Source of the DNA: Hyphomicrobiales bacterium | Lineage (GTDB): Bacteria; Pseudomonadota; Alphaproteobacteria; Rhizobiales; Aestuariivirgaceae | Direction: 5' to 3' | Length of the DNA: 64,000 nucleotides | NCBI GenBank assembly: GCA_025363755.1 | Contig: JANYLQ010000026.1 | Coordinates: 30,959 to 94,958 of the forward strand | Part shown: in pieces, positions 7,826 through 16,737 of the stretch | How positions within the stretch are numbered: the stretch's first letter is position 1 | Layout of the letters: the number at the start of each line of letters is the position of its first letter | Notes under the pieces: generated by a model | Told to the model about the DNA's origin: nothing | Seen by the model: only the letters and a program-made list of their open reading frames with translations | The model's database searches: none | Position numbers and translations under genes: made by a program

Positions 7826-8731
7826 CTAGGCGATTTGTGGCTCGATACTGCCAAGAAGCTGATTGGCTTGTATTGAGGCGATGATTTTTTCGAAAGCAGG
7901 CAAGTCAAGTTGACCGGGGAAATGTTCTTCCTGTGCGGTAAATGCCGCGCGGATTGATGGGTGAATTGACTTACTGTTGAGCCCTATAACGCCAACGAGC
8001 TTAGCCATCTCTTTAGCATCCGAAAATTTGTTTCCGACAAACTCTAAGCACACCCTGCAAGTTAGAGATTGTGATATCCCACGAGTCAAACCAAGTCCCA
8101 TTCTAATGGGATCAACACCATTGGGGATCGTAATGAGACTCAAATGAAACGGTTCATACGAATTCATGCCAAGCATATAAGTCTCACCATCGGCTTGTAT
8201 AATCAGACCGCGATGTCTGCCTCGTGCAATGAACTTTGAAGGAAATTCAGCAGACCGGAAATAAGTATGCCTCGTAAAGCTGGTCAAACCATTGGAGGTA
8301 GAGATTTTCAAGGCTGCGCGAACCAAAAAATTGCGCTGGTTTTGAAGCGGAAAATAGCAATAATAATATCCATCAGCCAAATTGCACTTTGGTAGATTTG
8401 AATTTCTTTGCAGAAATAATCGCGCAATGCTTTCTAAATTCTTGAGGGTACCCTGGGAAGGCTTCAGAATTCCATCGGTTCCATAGAGCCCATCTTTAAC
8501 GTCCACTCCATGGCCATCAGGAGGCGCGAACATTTCATCTTCAGGGACGTTAAAAAATTCGCACAGTCTTCGCCGTGTGCGAACATTAGGCAAATTTTCG
8601 CCACACAAATATTTATTGAACTGTTGCCGGTTAAGCGACGTCCCTCTGCAGACCTCGGCAATTGAACCGTATTTTTCGCACTGAATGCGCAAATTTAGGC
8701 CAAAATATTTACTCGCAAACTTCGTCATCAT
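7826..8731 (-). CDS. XRE-like helix-turn-helix transcriptional regulator
   Basis: Protein of 301 residues. The N-terminal 70 residues look like an XRE-type helix-turn-helix: a leading helix FGLNLRIQCEKYG, SIAEVCRGTSLNRQQFNKYLCGENLPNVRT as the turn and recognition helix, and RRRLCEFFNVPEDEMF. The rest, about residues 90-300, shows no family I recognise but could be a ligand or oligomerisation domain. Two adjacent ATG codons (8731 and 8728) are possible starts. It points away from the cytochrome bd genes and converges on the 103-residue gene. It may control the SagB-peptide patch; this is inferred from proximity only. Confidence 0.75.
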   Translation of the reverse strand: MMTKFASKYFGLNLRIQCEKYGSIAEVCRGTSLNRQQFNKYLCGENLPNVRTRRRLCEFFNVPEDEMFAPPDGHGVDVKDGLYGTDGILKPSQGTLKNLESIARLFLQRNSNLPKCNLADGYYYCYFPLQNQRNFLVRAALKISTSNGLTSFTRHTYFRSAEFPSKFIARGRHRGLIIQADGETYMLGMNSYEPFHLSLITIPNGVDPIRMGLGLTRGISQSLTCRVCLEFVGNKFSDAKEMAKLVGVIGLNSKSIHPSIRAAFTAQEEHFPGQLDLPAFEKIIASIQANQLLGSIEPQIA

Positions 8732-8863
8732 TCTACCGCCCTATCACTGTCACAATGTGGGCATCCTTTCCAACTTGCAATTGATATTAACACACCTTTG
8801 CAGAAAGTGAACTCGGCGATTCCAGTTGTAGTGGCGCAACGTGCAAGGGACATCAAGGGATAT

Positions 8864-8974
8864 TCATTTAATCATCAGCCTAATGCCATAGGCTAATATC
8901 CCGACTGCAATCACCCCGCCAGCCCATAATGCCACGAACCATAATAGGCGATGAATAGATTGATTGATGGCCAT
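8864..8974 (-). CDS. Small membrane subunit of cytochrome bd oxidase (DUF2474/CydX-like), 36 residues
   Basis: The ATG at 8974 shares its A with the cydB stop (TGATG), and the frame ends with TGA at 8864. The product starts MAINQSIHRLLWFVALW and has one membrane helix, about residues 9-28, rich in tryptophan, glycine and valine, ending in a short basic tail. Single-helix proteins of this kind encoded directly after cydAB (CydX, or DUF2474 in alphaproteobacteria) stabilise the oxidase in known systems. Position, overlap and the RLLWFVALW motif support the same role here. Confidence 0.85.
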   Translation of the reverse strand: MAINQSIHRLLWFVALWAGGVIAVGILAYGIRLMIK

Positions 8975-9978
8975 CAATGATATCCCTCTTCGGGGTTCAC
9001 CTTGCCGCGGAACACCCAGTAAGAATAGGCTGTGTAAATCAAGATCAGGGGCATCATAATGGCCATGCCGACAAGCAAAAACCGCAAACTCTTGTCAGGT
9101 GCTGCTGCGTCCCAGATTGAAAGCGATGGCGGCACAATATAGGGGTAGAAACTGATTCCAAGTCCCACAAAGCACAACACAAAAATGCCAAGCGCAGAAA
9201 GAAATGGTCGGTAATCAAGCCGGTCACGCAAGCCCGTAAAAAGCCCATAAGCACAAGCCGCCACCAGCAGTGGCACGATGGCGCTGAATATGACAGTCGG
9301 AAACTTGAACCAACGCTCAAAATATTCAGGCCGCAAGAACGGTGTCCAAAGACTAACCAGCCCAACGACAACTAAAGTCGCAACCGCCGCATTCCGAGCC
9401 TGGCTAAGCGCCGTGTCTTGCAGTTGGCCTTCGGTCTTCATCACCAGCCATGTTGCGCCGAGCAGTGCATATCCCACCACCACGGCAAGCGCAGTAAATG
9501 TGCTGAAGGGTGTCAACCAGTCCCACCAACCTCCAACATAAGCCCGTCCTGATATCTGAATGCCTTGAACGAGAGTCCCCATTGCAAAGCCCTGAGACAA
9601 AGCTGCGATAATTGAACCACCGCTGAAAGCCCAATCCCATAAAAATTGCCCCCGCTTGGTGCGCCAGCGAAATTCGAAAGCCACGCCGCGCAACACAAGG
9701 CCGATGAGCATCGCGATCAATGGCGCATACAAGGCCGGAAACACCACAGCATAAGCCAGTGGAAACACCGCCATAAGTCCGCCGCCGCCCAACACCAACC
9801 AGGTTTCATTTCCGTCCCATACAGGAGCCACAGAATTCATCATTACGTTGCGGTCGTGTTCAGATTTGGAGAAAGGAAATAGAATACCAACACCCAAATC
9901 AAAACCATCGAGTATCGCATAGGCCAGCACCGCAAAGGCGATTAGGCAAGCCCAGATAAATGGCAGATCAAAACTCAT
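8974..9978 (-). CDS. cydB: Cytochrome bd-type quinol oxidase subunit II
   Basis: Integral membrane protein of 334 residues beginning MSFDLPFIWACLIAFAVLAYAILDGFDLGVG, with the DGFDLGVG motif typical of CydB/CioB. It also has SVAPVWDGNETWLVLGGG and about eight membrane helices. The ATG at 9978 is chosen from several in-frame candidates because it lies at a suitable distance from AGGAG; a GTG at 9984 and an ATG at 9981 are alternatives. With subunit I it reduces oxygen to water using quinol without pumping protons, a high-affinity and often cyanide-insensitive route. It follows cydA by a few bases and its stop overlaps the small third subunit gene. Confidence 0.95.
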   Translation of the reverse strand: MSFDLPFIWACLIAFAVLAYAILDGFDLGVGILFPFSKSEHDRNVMMNSVAPVWDGNETWLVLGGGGLMAVFPLAYAVVFPALYAPLIAMLIGLVLRGVAFEFRWRTKRGQFLWDWAFSGGSIIAALSQGFAMGTLVQGIQISGRAYVGGWWDWLTPFSTFTALAVVVGYALLGATWLVMKTEGQLQDTALSQARNAAVATLVVVGLVSLWTPFLRPEYFERWFKFPTVIFSAIVPLLVAACAYGLFTGLRDRLDYRPFLSALGIFVLCFVGLGISFYPYIVPPSLSIWDAAAPDKSLRFLLVGMAIMMPLILIYTAYSYWVFRGKVNPEEGYH

Positions 9979-9986
9979 CATCACTC

Positions 9987-11384
9987 CTATTCTCCAGCCG
10001 CGAGAGCTGGACCCGGCACCGTGCCAGCAGCCATCATGGGCGCATTAATCATGTCTGGACTTGCAAAATCAGGTGTTGTTTTAGCAAGTCGCAGTAAATA
10101 GAAGATGCCAGCTGCGTAAACGAAGAAATAGACAATGATAAAGGCCATGAGTGATGCACCCACGGCTGGTGCTGCCACGGGCGAGATCGATTGGGCCGTC
10201 GTCAGTAGGCCGTAAACCGTATAGGGTTGACGGCCAACCTCTGTGGTGATCCAGCCGGCCAGTACCGCCACAAACCCTGATGGCGTCATCAGAAGAGCCA
10301 CGCGGTGCAACCAACGATCCTGGTAAAGTGCCCCACCCTGCCAGCGGCGCAGGGAACTCCACAACCCCACGGCAAGCATGGCAAAGCCAATGCCCACCAT
10401 CAAACGGAAGGTATAGAAAATAATCTGAGCGGGCGGGCGTTGATCTTTTGGGAACGACTTCAACCCTTTCACTTCGCCATCAAGACTGTGGGTTAAAATA
10501 AGAGCACTGAGTTTCGGAATGGAAATTTGATAGCGTGTAACTTCATCTTGGTCATCAGGGATACCAAACAAAATCAAAGGCGAACCCTTTTCAGGCTCAT
10601 AATCGCCTTCCATCGCTGCAATCTTAGCAGGTTGATGTTCCAGTGTATTGAGGCCGTGAATATCGCCCGCCGCAATTTGAAGAGGTGCCACAATAACGGC
10701 CATCCACATCGCCATCGAAAACATTTTGCGCGCAGCGGGCGATCTATTGTCTCTCAGCAAATGCCAAGCAGCAACTCCGCCCACTACAAATGCAGTGGTG
10801 AGATAGGCAGCCAGAACCATATGTACAAAGCGGTAGGGGAATGATGGATTGAAAATAATGGCCATCCAATCTTCAGGAACAAACTGACCTTTGGCATTAA
10901 TCGAATATCCAGCTGGCGTTTGCATCCAGCTGTTGACCGCCAATATCCAAGTCGCTGAAATCAAAGTGCCCAGCGCCACCATCACTGTTGCAAGATAATG
11001 CAACCCTGCACCGACGCGTTTCTCACCAAATAGCATCACTCCCAAAAAGCCCGCTTCCAAAAAGAAGGCTGTAAGAACTTCATATCCCATCAACGGTCCG
11101 ATGACTGGGCCTGCCTTGTCAGAAAACACACTCCAATTTGTGCCGAACTGATAAGACATGACGATGCCAGAAACCACACCCATGCCAAAAGCTACGGCGA
11201 ATATTTTTTTCCAGAAATTAAACAGATCGCGGTAAACCGGATTTTTCTTCCACAGCCAAAGCCCTTCAAGCACCGCAAGATAACTGGCGAGGCCGATCGA
11301 GAATGCAGGAAATACAATGTGAAATGACATGGTGAATGCAAATTGCATTCGCGCGAGTCCCAAGGCGGTGAAGTCAGTCAGCAT
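9987..11384 (-). CDS. cydA: Cytochrome bd-type quinol oxidase subunit I, short Q-loop (CioA-like)
   Basis: Integral membrane protein of 465 residues carrying the haem groups. The N-terminus has RMQFAFTMSFHIVFPAFSIGLA with a candidate haem-ligand histidine. GDIHGLNTLEHQPAKIAAMEG is the quinol-binding region, and EVGRQPY appears where GRQPW is usual. The length and short Q-loop place it with the cyanide-insensitive (CioA) subgroup. A good ribosome-binding site (AGGAAGAG) precedes the ATG at 11384. It is the first gene of cydA-cydB-small subunit. RegA-type regulators control bd oxidases in related bacteria, and regBA is encoded at 27.5-29.4 kb. Confidence 0.95.
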   Translation of the reverse strand: MLTDFTALGLARMQFAFTMSFHIVFPAFSIGLASYLAVLEGLWLWKKNPVYRDLFNFWKKIFAVAFGMGVVSGIVMSYQFGTNWSVFSDKAGPVIGPLMGYEVLTAFFLEAGFLGVMLFGEKRVGAGLHYLATVMVALGTLISATWILAVNSWMQTPAGYSINAKGQFVPEDWMAIIFNPSFPYRFVHMVLAAYLTTAFVVGGVAAWHLLRDNRSPAARKMFSMAMWMAVIVAPLQIAAGDIHGLNTLEHQPAKIAAMEGDYEPEKGSPLILFGIPDDQDEVTRYQISIPKLSALILTHSLDGEVKGLKSFPKDQRPPAQIIFYTFRLMVGIGFAMLAVGLWSSLRRWQGGALYQDRWLHRVALLMTPSGFVAVLAGWITTEVGRQPYTVYGLLTTAQSISPVAAPAVGASLMAFIIVYFFVYAAGIFYLLRLAKTTPDFASPDMINAPMMAAGTVPGPALAAGE

Positions 11385-11465
11385 GGATTGATCTCTTCCT
11401 TAAGACATTAAGATAAGCTCGATATCGAGAATCCTCACATACAATCGCGTCACATGCGACACAAT

Positions 11466-12248
11466 TTACTTTTTATCTGAAAGCACGCCGCGCTTGATCA
11501 ACCAGAAATACAAATTATAGGGCAACAGGCGGGTAATTTTTAAAATCGCCACAAATCGTGTGGGATAAGCCACCTCGAATTTACCCTGTTCCAAGCCTTC
11601 AATTGTCCGGCGCGCTGCATCTTCGGGCTTCATCAGAAATGGCATGGGGAAATCATTTCCCTTGGTCATCGGTGTTTCCACAAAGCCAGGATTGACAACG
11701 CTGATTTTTATACCGACCAAATCCAGTTCTGGTTTCAAGCTCTCAGCCAGATTAATAAGTGCTGCTTTCGTGGGGCCATAACCCGCCGCTTTTGGCAGTC
11801 CGCGATATCCTGCAACCGACGCCACCCAAGCTATCCGGCCTGCCCGGCGCTTGCGCATGACAGGCAAAAGCCCGGAAATGCAATTGACCACGCCGAGGAA
11901 ATTAACCTGCATCATATGGGAAAATGGTTCAGGCTCAAATGCATTAAGATCAATTGGTGCATAAGCACCAGCCGCCATCAAAGCCATATCAATTGGCCCA
12001 AGTTCCATTTCAATCTTGGCAATTGTATCGCGCACGGCTTTCGGGTCAGTCACATCTAAAGGATAAGCCTGAATCAGCGCGCCCATTCCTTCAAGTTTCT
12101 CGGCAGAGCGCGCAGAAACGGCAACTCTCACACCTCGCGCCGCCAGCTGCAACGCCACCTCGCGGCCAATGCCGGTTGAAGCTCCGGTGATCCACACGAG
12201 TTTCCACGGCAGATCACGAGGCTGTGAGGCAGAAGCGCTATTTTCCAT
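11466..12248 (-). CDS. Short-chain dehydrogenase/reductase
   Basis: Soluble NAD(P)-dependent oxidoreductase of 260 residues. The cofactor motif TGASTGIG is at residues 21-28, NFLGV in the central sheet, a serine in WVASVAGYRG, and the catalytic pair in the pattern Y-G-P-T-K. PGFVETPMT follows, as in classical SDRs. The C-terminal KITRLLPYNLYFWLIKRG is hydrophobic and may associate with membranes. It is divergent from the FAD oxidoreductase-DUF1365-DUF2177 operon across 135 bases; SDRs are often found with those genes, so a shared role in fatty-acid modification is possible. The substrate cannot be read from the sequence. Confidence 0.85.
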   Translation of the reverse strand: MENSASASQPRDLPWKLVWITGASTGIGREVALQLAARGVRVAVSARSAEKLEGMGALIQAYPLDVTDPKAVRDTIAKIEMELGPIDMALMAAGAYAPIDLNAFEPEPFSHMMQVNFLGVVNCISGLLPVMRKRRAGRIAWVASVAGYRGLPKAAGYGPTKAALINLAESLKPELDLVGIKISVVNPGFVETPMTKGNDFPMPFLMKPEDAARRTIEGLEQGKFEVAYPTRFVAILKITRLLPYNLYFWLIKRGVLSDKK

Positions 12249-12383
12249 GTGATTTCAAGTCCTTTGACATGCTAACGAGAAGTCTGAGAGGGCGGATCAC
12301 CTTGATTGACACAAAGTCATTTGAACCTTTAAGCAACCCACAACGTAACAAAAAAGAAGAATAACAGATAAGGTTCAAATCAA

Positions 12384-13721
12384 TTGAGTTCTCTGAAAAT
12401 TGCGGTGGTCGGGTCGGGCATTTCAGGGCTTTCCGCAGCATGGCTTTTATCACAACGCCATAATATTACGCTCATTGAAGCTGACAAGCGCATCGGTGGT
12501 CATTCAAACACATTTAACTGCCCTACTCCAGAGGGCAATGTTCCGGTGGATACTGGCTTCATCGTTTACAACGATAGAACTTACCCCAATCTTTCGGCTC
12601 TTTTTGACTATTTGAGCGTGCCAACTGCGGATTCGAAAATGGGTTTTGCAGTTTCTTTGGGCAAAGGCGCCTATGAATATTCAGGCGCGGGCTTGACCAG
12701 TCTCATAGGACATACAAGCAATTTATTGAACCCCAACCACCTTCGCATGATGCGCGACTTGGTGCGGTTTTTTTCAAGCGCTGCTGCAAAGAGTGGGAAG
12801 CTGCACGAAGACATTTCATTGGCTGAATTTATGCGCGCGCAAAGATATAGTCAGGAGTTCATTGATTTGCATTTGTTGCCAATGGCAGGTGCCATCTGGT
12901 CTTGCACCCCGAGTCAAATGTTGAACTATCCTGCAAAATGCTTTTTGCGCTTTTGTGAAAACCATGGCCTGCTTAATTTTTATGATCGCCCCACATGGCG
13001 CACGGTCGAAGGCGGTTCGATTGAATATGTGCAAAGACTGATTGGCGACAGCCGGATGAAAATTATCACGGACTGCTCCATTCATAAGATTGATCGCAAC
13101 GGATTTAACATCACTATCAATGGCGCAAAAGACTTCTCCGAAAGTTTTGATCATGTGGTGATTGCAACTCATGCTGATCAAGCATTAAAAATGCTGGCGG
13201 ATCCCACCCCCGCAGAATTTGATATTCTGTCACCATTTCAATATTCCAAAAACCGCGCCACACTGCATCATGATGAAAGCTTTATGCCGCGTCGCAAGCG
13301 TTTGTGGTCGAGCTGGAACTATGTAAGCCAAACTGCCAAAGCTGATGAGGCATCCGTCACCTATTGGATGAATGCGCTGCAACCCTTAAACACCGAGACC
13401 AATATTTTTGTGACCCTGAATGCCGACAGGCAGCCCAATGCGGTGGTTGAAGAATTTGAATACACACACCCCGTATTCAATTCTGAAACGAGCAAAATGC
13501 AAAAGCACCTTTGGTCATTGCAGGGTCAAAATCGCACATGGTTTTGTGGTGCGCATTTTGGATCAGGCTTTCATGAAGATGGCTTGCAGTCAGGTCTTGC
13601 TGTTGCTGAGCAATTAGGCGGCGCATTGCGGCCGTGGAATTTGGCAAAGCCTGACGACCGCATCCACCTGACGGCAGTAACACCGCGCGAAAAACCAAAT
13701 TTCCTTGAGGCTGCAGAATGA
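12384..13721 (+). CDS. FAD-dependent amine-oxidase-like oxidoreductase
   Basis: Flavoprotein of 445 residues starting with TTG (MSSLKIAVVGSGISGLSA), with the dinucleotide-binding glycines at residues 10-15. IGGHSNTF and DTGFIVYNDRTYPNL are typical of the NAD(P)/FAD-dependent oxidoreductases paired with DUF1365 proteins. A near-C-terminal FCGAHFGSGFHEDGL segment closes the FAD site. In Rhodobacter sphaeroides a related enzyme belongs to the singlet-oxygen sigma-E regulon and acts in furan fatty-acid formation. That link is from family knowledge; no sigma-E/ChrR pair is present here. It overlaps the next start by four bases. Confidence 0.88.
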   Translation: MSSLKIAVVGSGISGLSAAWLLSQRHNITLIEADKRIGGHSNTFNCPTPEGNVPVDTGFIVYNDRTYPNLSALFDYLSVPTADSKMGFAVSLGKGAYEYSGAGLTSLIGHTSNLLNPNHLRMMRDLVRFFSSAAAKSGKLHEDISLAEFMRAQRYSQEFIDLHLLPMAGAIWSCTPSQMLNYPAKCFLRFCENHGLLNFYDRPTWRTVEGGSIEYVQRLIGDSRMKIITDCSIHKIDRNGFNITINGAKDFSESFDHVVIATHADQALKMLADPTPAEFDILSPFQYSKNRATLHHDESFMPRRKRLWSSWNYVSQTAKADEASVTYWMNALQPLNTETNIFVTLNADRQPNAVVEEFEYTHPVFNSETSKMQKHLWSLQGQNRTWFCGAHFGSGFHEDGLQSGLAVAEQLGGALRPWNLAKPDDRIHLTAVTPREKPNFLEAAE

Positions 13722-14506
13722 GCACACTTAGCTCATGTCTCTATGTTGGCAAGGTGATGCACCGCAGGTTGTCGCCTGTGCGGCACGAACTGCGTTACAA
13801 AGTTTACAATCTTTTTATTGATGTAGATGAAATTGCAAAAATTGCAAAAAAGCTAAAGTTGCTGAGTTACAATCGTTTTAATGTCTTTGCAATAAATGAC
13901 CGCAATTTTGGTCTGGGCGATAGCATCAGCATTAGGGATTACGCGTGGTCACTGGTCAAGCGTAGTTCAGACGGCAATAAAATTAAGCGTATTTTTATGT
14001 TTTGTTATCCCAGCGTGTTGGGCCGCGTTTTCAATCCGCTCACCACTTACTATTGCTTCGACGCAAAAGACCAACTTCGTTTGATGATCTATGAAGTCAG
14101 CAACACGTTTGGCGAGCGCCATTCTTATGTTGTACCAGTTGATGAAACCAACCAACAATCCTGCGAGAAGCGTTTCTATGTTTCGCCCTTCAACAAGGTT
14201 GAAGGCCATTATGATTTTACGATTAAATCGCCGGCAGATGAATTGAAACTGGGCATAAGACTAACCGATTCAAATGGCCCGTGCCTCAACGCGTGGTTTT
14301 CCGGAACCAAACAGGAGCTGACAGATCAGGCATTATTGCGCTCGTTCTTAAGTCTACCTCTCCTGCCCCTAAAAATTATTGGTGGCATTCATTGGGAAGC
14401 GCTGAAACTCTGGATCAAAGGTATGCGCGTGCAACAGCGCCCAAAGCCTTTGGTGCCACCCATCAGCTTTTCAAAAACTCCAAAACTCGAAAGGAAAAAC
14501 AAATGA
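13718..14506 (+). CDS. DUF1365 family protein
   Basis: Protein of 262 residues belonging to DUF1365, recognisable from SCLYVGKVMHRRLSPVRHELRYKVYNLFIDVDE near the start, then FCYPSVLGRVFNPLTTYYC and YVSPFNKVEGHYDF. The biochemical role is unknown to me. The family nearly always follows the FAD oxidoreductase seen here, often together with a cyclopropane-fatty-acid-synthase-like methyltransferase, which is absent in this window. The start overlaps the upstream stop (ATGA) and its own stop overlaps the DUF2177 start (ATGA), so the three genes form one translationally coupled unit. Confidence 0.88.
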   Translation: MSTLSSCLYVGKVMHRRLSPVRHELRYKVYNLFIDVDEIAKIAKKLKLLSYNRFNVFAINDRNFGLGDSISIRDYAWSLVKRSSDGNKIKRIFMFCYPSVLGRVFNPLTTYYCFDAKDQLRLMIYEVSNTFGERHSYVVPVDETNQQSCEKRFYVSPFNKVEGHYDFTIKSPADELKLGIRLTDSNGPCLNAWFSGTKQELTDQALLRSFLSLPLLPLKIIGGIHWEALKLWIKGMRVQQRPKPLVPPISFSKTPKLERKNK

Positions 14507-14904
14507 CCAAAATCATTGTCACTTATTTGATTACACTGATAGCTTTTGTTGCCATTGATATGGTCTGGCTGGTCTGGCTGGCCCGCGCCACTTATGTTGC
14601 TGAAATTGGTGACTTACTCCGCAAACAGCCTAACTTCCCAGCGGCTCTTGCGTTCTATTTGGTTTATGCAGCAGGTTTGGTTTTCTTTGCGGTTAGCCCT
14701 GGTCTAAAATCAGGTTCGTTGTTTCAAACCATGGCTCTTGCTGCTGCCTTGGGTTTTGTGGCTTACGGCACTTATGACCTCACCAATCTCTCGGTCATGA
14801 ACGGTTTTGGCGTGAAGATCGCGATTATCGATTTGGTTTGGGGCACATGTCTTTCGGCGATCACCAGTGCGGTGGCATATCTCCTCGTTTCTAAATTCAC
14901 CTGA
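14503..14904 (+). CDS. DUF2177 family membrane protein
   Basis: Small integral membrane protein of 133 residues with four hydrophobic segments (about residues 5-22, 45-63, 70-90 and 105-128). YGTYDLTNLSVMNGFGVKIAIIDLVWG is the DUF2177 hallmark. The ATG at 14503 overlaps the upstream DUF1365 stop and fits the family N-terminus MTKIIVTYLITLIAFVAIDMVWL; the longer open frame upstream lies inside DUF1365. It closes the three-gene operon. Function is unknown; the company suggests a membrane-lipid or photo-oxidative stress role. Confidence 0.87.
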   Translation: MTKIIVTYLITLIAFVAIDMVWLVWLARATYVAEIGDLLRKQPNFPAALAFYLVYAAGLVFFAVSPGLKSGSLFQTMALAAALGFVAYGTYDLTNLSVMNGFGVKIAIIDLVWGTCLSAITSAVAYLLVSKFT

Positions 14905-15024
14905 GGTCACAACTTCGGACAGTTTTTGAAAGCTGGTTGACATCACACATCAGGCGAGACCCAAATCTATGATTTTGATCCCGCCAATATGCTTGGCACA
15001 GTTGATTTACCAGTGCCTAAATAA
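14905..15024 (+). pseudogene. Possible decayed coding remnant after the DUF2177 gene
   Basis: After the DUF2177 stop the same frame reads 11 codons, a TGA at 14938-14940, and then 27 further codons ending at TAA 15022-15024. That second stretch (with GETQIYDFDPANMLGTVDL) has protein-like composition but no start codon or ribosome-binding site of its own. It may be the tail of a gene once in this operon. I cannot assign a family, and chance is possible over so short a length. Confidence 0.2.
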
Positions 15025-15047
15025 TCCGGTCATTCGGCCGCAAGCAA

Positions 15048-16625
15048 TTAGTTGATCGCAGTTGGCTTGAGGTTTTTCAGCGCCTTTTCAAACATGGAAC
15101 TCAAATTATCTGCTGCTGCATCGAATGCTGAGGCATCAGACCAACAATCACGCGGGTGCAACAATTCCACATCTACTCCTGGCACCGCCAGCGGAACCGA
15201 GAATCCAAAATTTTCATCAATACGGTAAGAAACCTGGTCGAGTTGTCCAGATAGAATTGCAGCTAGCATGGCGCGCGTTTCGGAAAGTTTGATCCGCGAC
15301 CCCGTGCCATAAGCTCCACCCGTCCAACCTGTATTGAGCAGAAAGCACCGCACATTATGTTTGGCCATTATTTTGCCCAGCATAGCAGCATAGACTTTTG
15401 GGTGCCGTGGCAGGAACGGCGCGCCAAAGCAGGCCGAGAATGTCGCCTCAGGGTGTTTTACACCACGCTCCGTGCCTGCGAGCTTTGCAGTATAACCTGC
15501 CAAATACATATCCATCGCTTGCTCGGCGTTGAGCTTTGCCAAAGGCGGCAAGACACCAAATGCATCGGCACACAGCATGATGATTGTTTTTGGTGCAGGC
15601 CCCATGCGCGTTGTCGATGCGTTTGTAATGGCGCTCAATGGATAAGCTGCGCGCGTGTTTTCTGTAAGTGAGCCATCACCAAAATCTGGCTTCCCCCTTG
15701 TTAAATCTACAACAACATTTTCAAGGATCGTATGTGATCTTTCTGTGGCTGCAAAAATATCGGGTTCAGCTTCTATACTGAGATTAATAACTTTGGCGTA
15801 ACAGCCGTCTTCCATGTTGAAGACGCCAGCATCACTCCAGCCATGTTCATCATCACCAATCAATGTGCGAGATGGATCAGCCGAGAGCGTGGTCTTGCCA
15901 GTGCCCGACAAACCAAAGAAGATTGCCGTATCGCCATGAGCGCCAACATTAGCCGAACAATGCATCGGCAAAACGCCTGCTTCTGGCAGCACATAGTTGA
16001 GATAAGTAAAAACAGCCTTCTTCATTTCACCCGCATAAGCCGTTCCGCCGATCAAAACAGTCTTGCTGGTAAAATCAATGGCGATCACTGTTTCACTTGA
16101 AGTGCCGTGTCGTGCTGGGTCAGCCTTGAAACTCGGCAGATCAATAATCGTCAGTCCACTTATGAAGTCATCCTGCGTTGATGGTTTGAGCAAATGGCGC
16201 ATGAACAGACTGTGCCAGGCAAATTCAGTTATCACCCGGGCATTGAGCAGATGTGCCGGATCAGCGCAGGCTTCCAAATCTTGTACGAACACATTTCTCA
16301 GACGCGCATGGTTCAGAAAATCGGTTTTGAGAGTTTCAAAATGTTTCGTACTCATCGGGCGGTTCTGATCCCACCACACGCTGCGTGCCGTGCTATCGTC
16401 CATGACGATGTATTTGTCCTTGGGGCTCCGCCCCGTATGCGCACCAGTCGTGGCAACAAGCGCTCCTGTATGTGTTTGTTGAACCTCACCCTCAGCCAGA
16501 GCCTTTGCCGCCAATGCTGTCTCGTCTTCGTTCCAAGAAATATTCTTCAACCAAGAAAAACCGAAGGCGACGAGTTCTGCGCGAATTTTTGGGTGATCGA
16601 TTGGTGCAGAAGTGGGGTCAGTCAT
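15048..16625 (-). CDS. pckA: Phosphoenolpyruvate carboxykinase (ATP)
   Basis: Gluconeogenic enzyme of 525 residues converting oxaloacetate and ATP to phosphoenolpyruvate. The ATG at 16625 is chosen because GAGGAG lies at the right distance; the frame extends 15 codons further. Motifs include [21 protein letters not shown], the kinase loop [13 protein letters not shown], the metal-binding DDEHGW and [12 protein letters not shown]. In many rhizobia pckA is divergent from chvI; here it lies over 12 kb away from that locus. An inverted repeat about 50-70 bases upstream of the start (16673-16696) is a candidate operator. Confidence 0.97.
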   Translation of the reverse strand: MTDPTSAPIDHPKIRAELVAFGFSWLKNISWNEDETALAAKALAEGEVQQTHTGALVATTGAHTGRSPKDKYIVMDDSTARSVWWDQNRPMSTKHFETLKTDFLNHARLRNVFVQDLEACADPAHLLNARVITEFAWHSLFMRHLLKPSTQDDFISGLTIIDLPSFKADPARHGTSSETVIAIDFTSKTVLIGGTAYAGEMKKAVFTYLNYVLPEAGVLPMHCSANVGAHGDTAIFFGLSGTGKTTLSADPSRTLIGDDEHGWSDAGVFNMEDGCYAKVINLSIEAEPDIFAATERSHTILENVVVDLTRGKPDFGDGSLTENTRAAYPLSAITNASTTRMGPAPKTIIMLCADAFGVLPPLAKLNAEQAMDMYLAGYTAKLAGTERGVKHPEATFSACFGAPFLPRHPKVYAAMLGKIMAKHNVRCFLLNTGWTGGAYGTGSRIKLSETRAMLAAILSGQLDQVSYRIDENFGFSVPLAVPGVDVELLHPRDCWSDASAFDAAADNLSSMFEKALKNLKPTAIN

Positions 16626-16672
16626 GATTTTGGTCTCCTCTGAAGTGAGAACACCATGCGCAAATTTCAAAA

Positions 16673-16696
16673 TGATGTAAAGATATTTTTACATCA
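16673..16696. promoter_or_regulatory. Inverted repeat upstream of pckA, candidate operator
   Basis: Two perfect 9-base arms, TGATGTAAA and TTTACATCA, are separated by six bases, 48 to 71 bases upstream of the pckA ATG. The arm length and spacing fit a dimeric regulator. LacI-type control of pckA (PckR) is known in Sinorhizobium, but I cannot tell whether this site matches that protein's sequence. It also lies just downstream of the amidohydrolase stop, so weak terminator function is an alternative, although no T-run follows on that strand. Confidence 0.45.
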
Positions 16697-16737
16697 AAAA
16701 AATATGTGATCGAACCTTATTATTTGATGTATTATAA

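Noticed and set aside
5314..8731. tRNA-Ser as integration site for a genomic island
   Set aside because: No integrase gene is present, and I saw no second copy of the tRNA 3' end in the window; a core-type L,D-transpeptidase gene lies between the tRNA and the accessory patch.
11418..11429. CTCGATATCGAG palindrome upstream of cydA
   Set aside because: A 12-base palindrome alone, not matching a site I know (such as FNR TTGAT-N4-ATCAA); too little to call an operator.
12323..12347. GAAC-N17-CGTA upstream of the FAD oxidoreductase, resembling an EcfG general-stress promoter
   Set aside because: The first and last consensus bases (GGAAC, CGTT) are not matched and no EcfG, PhyR or NepR genes are present, so the match is too weak.
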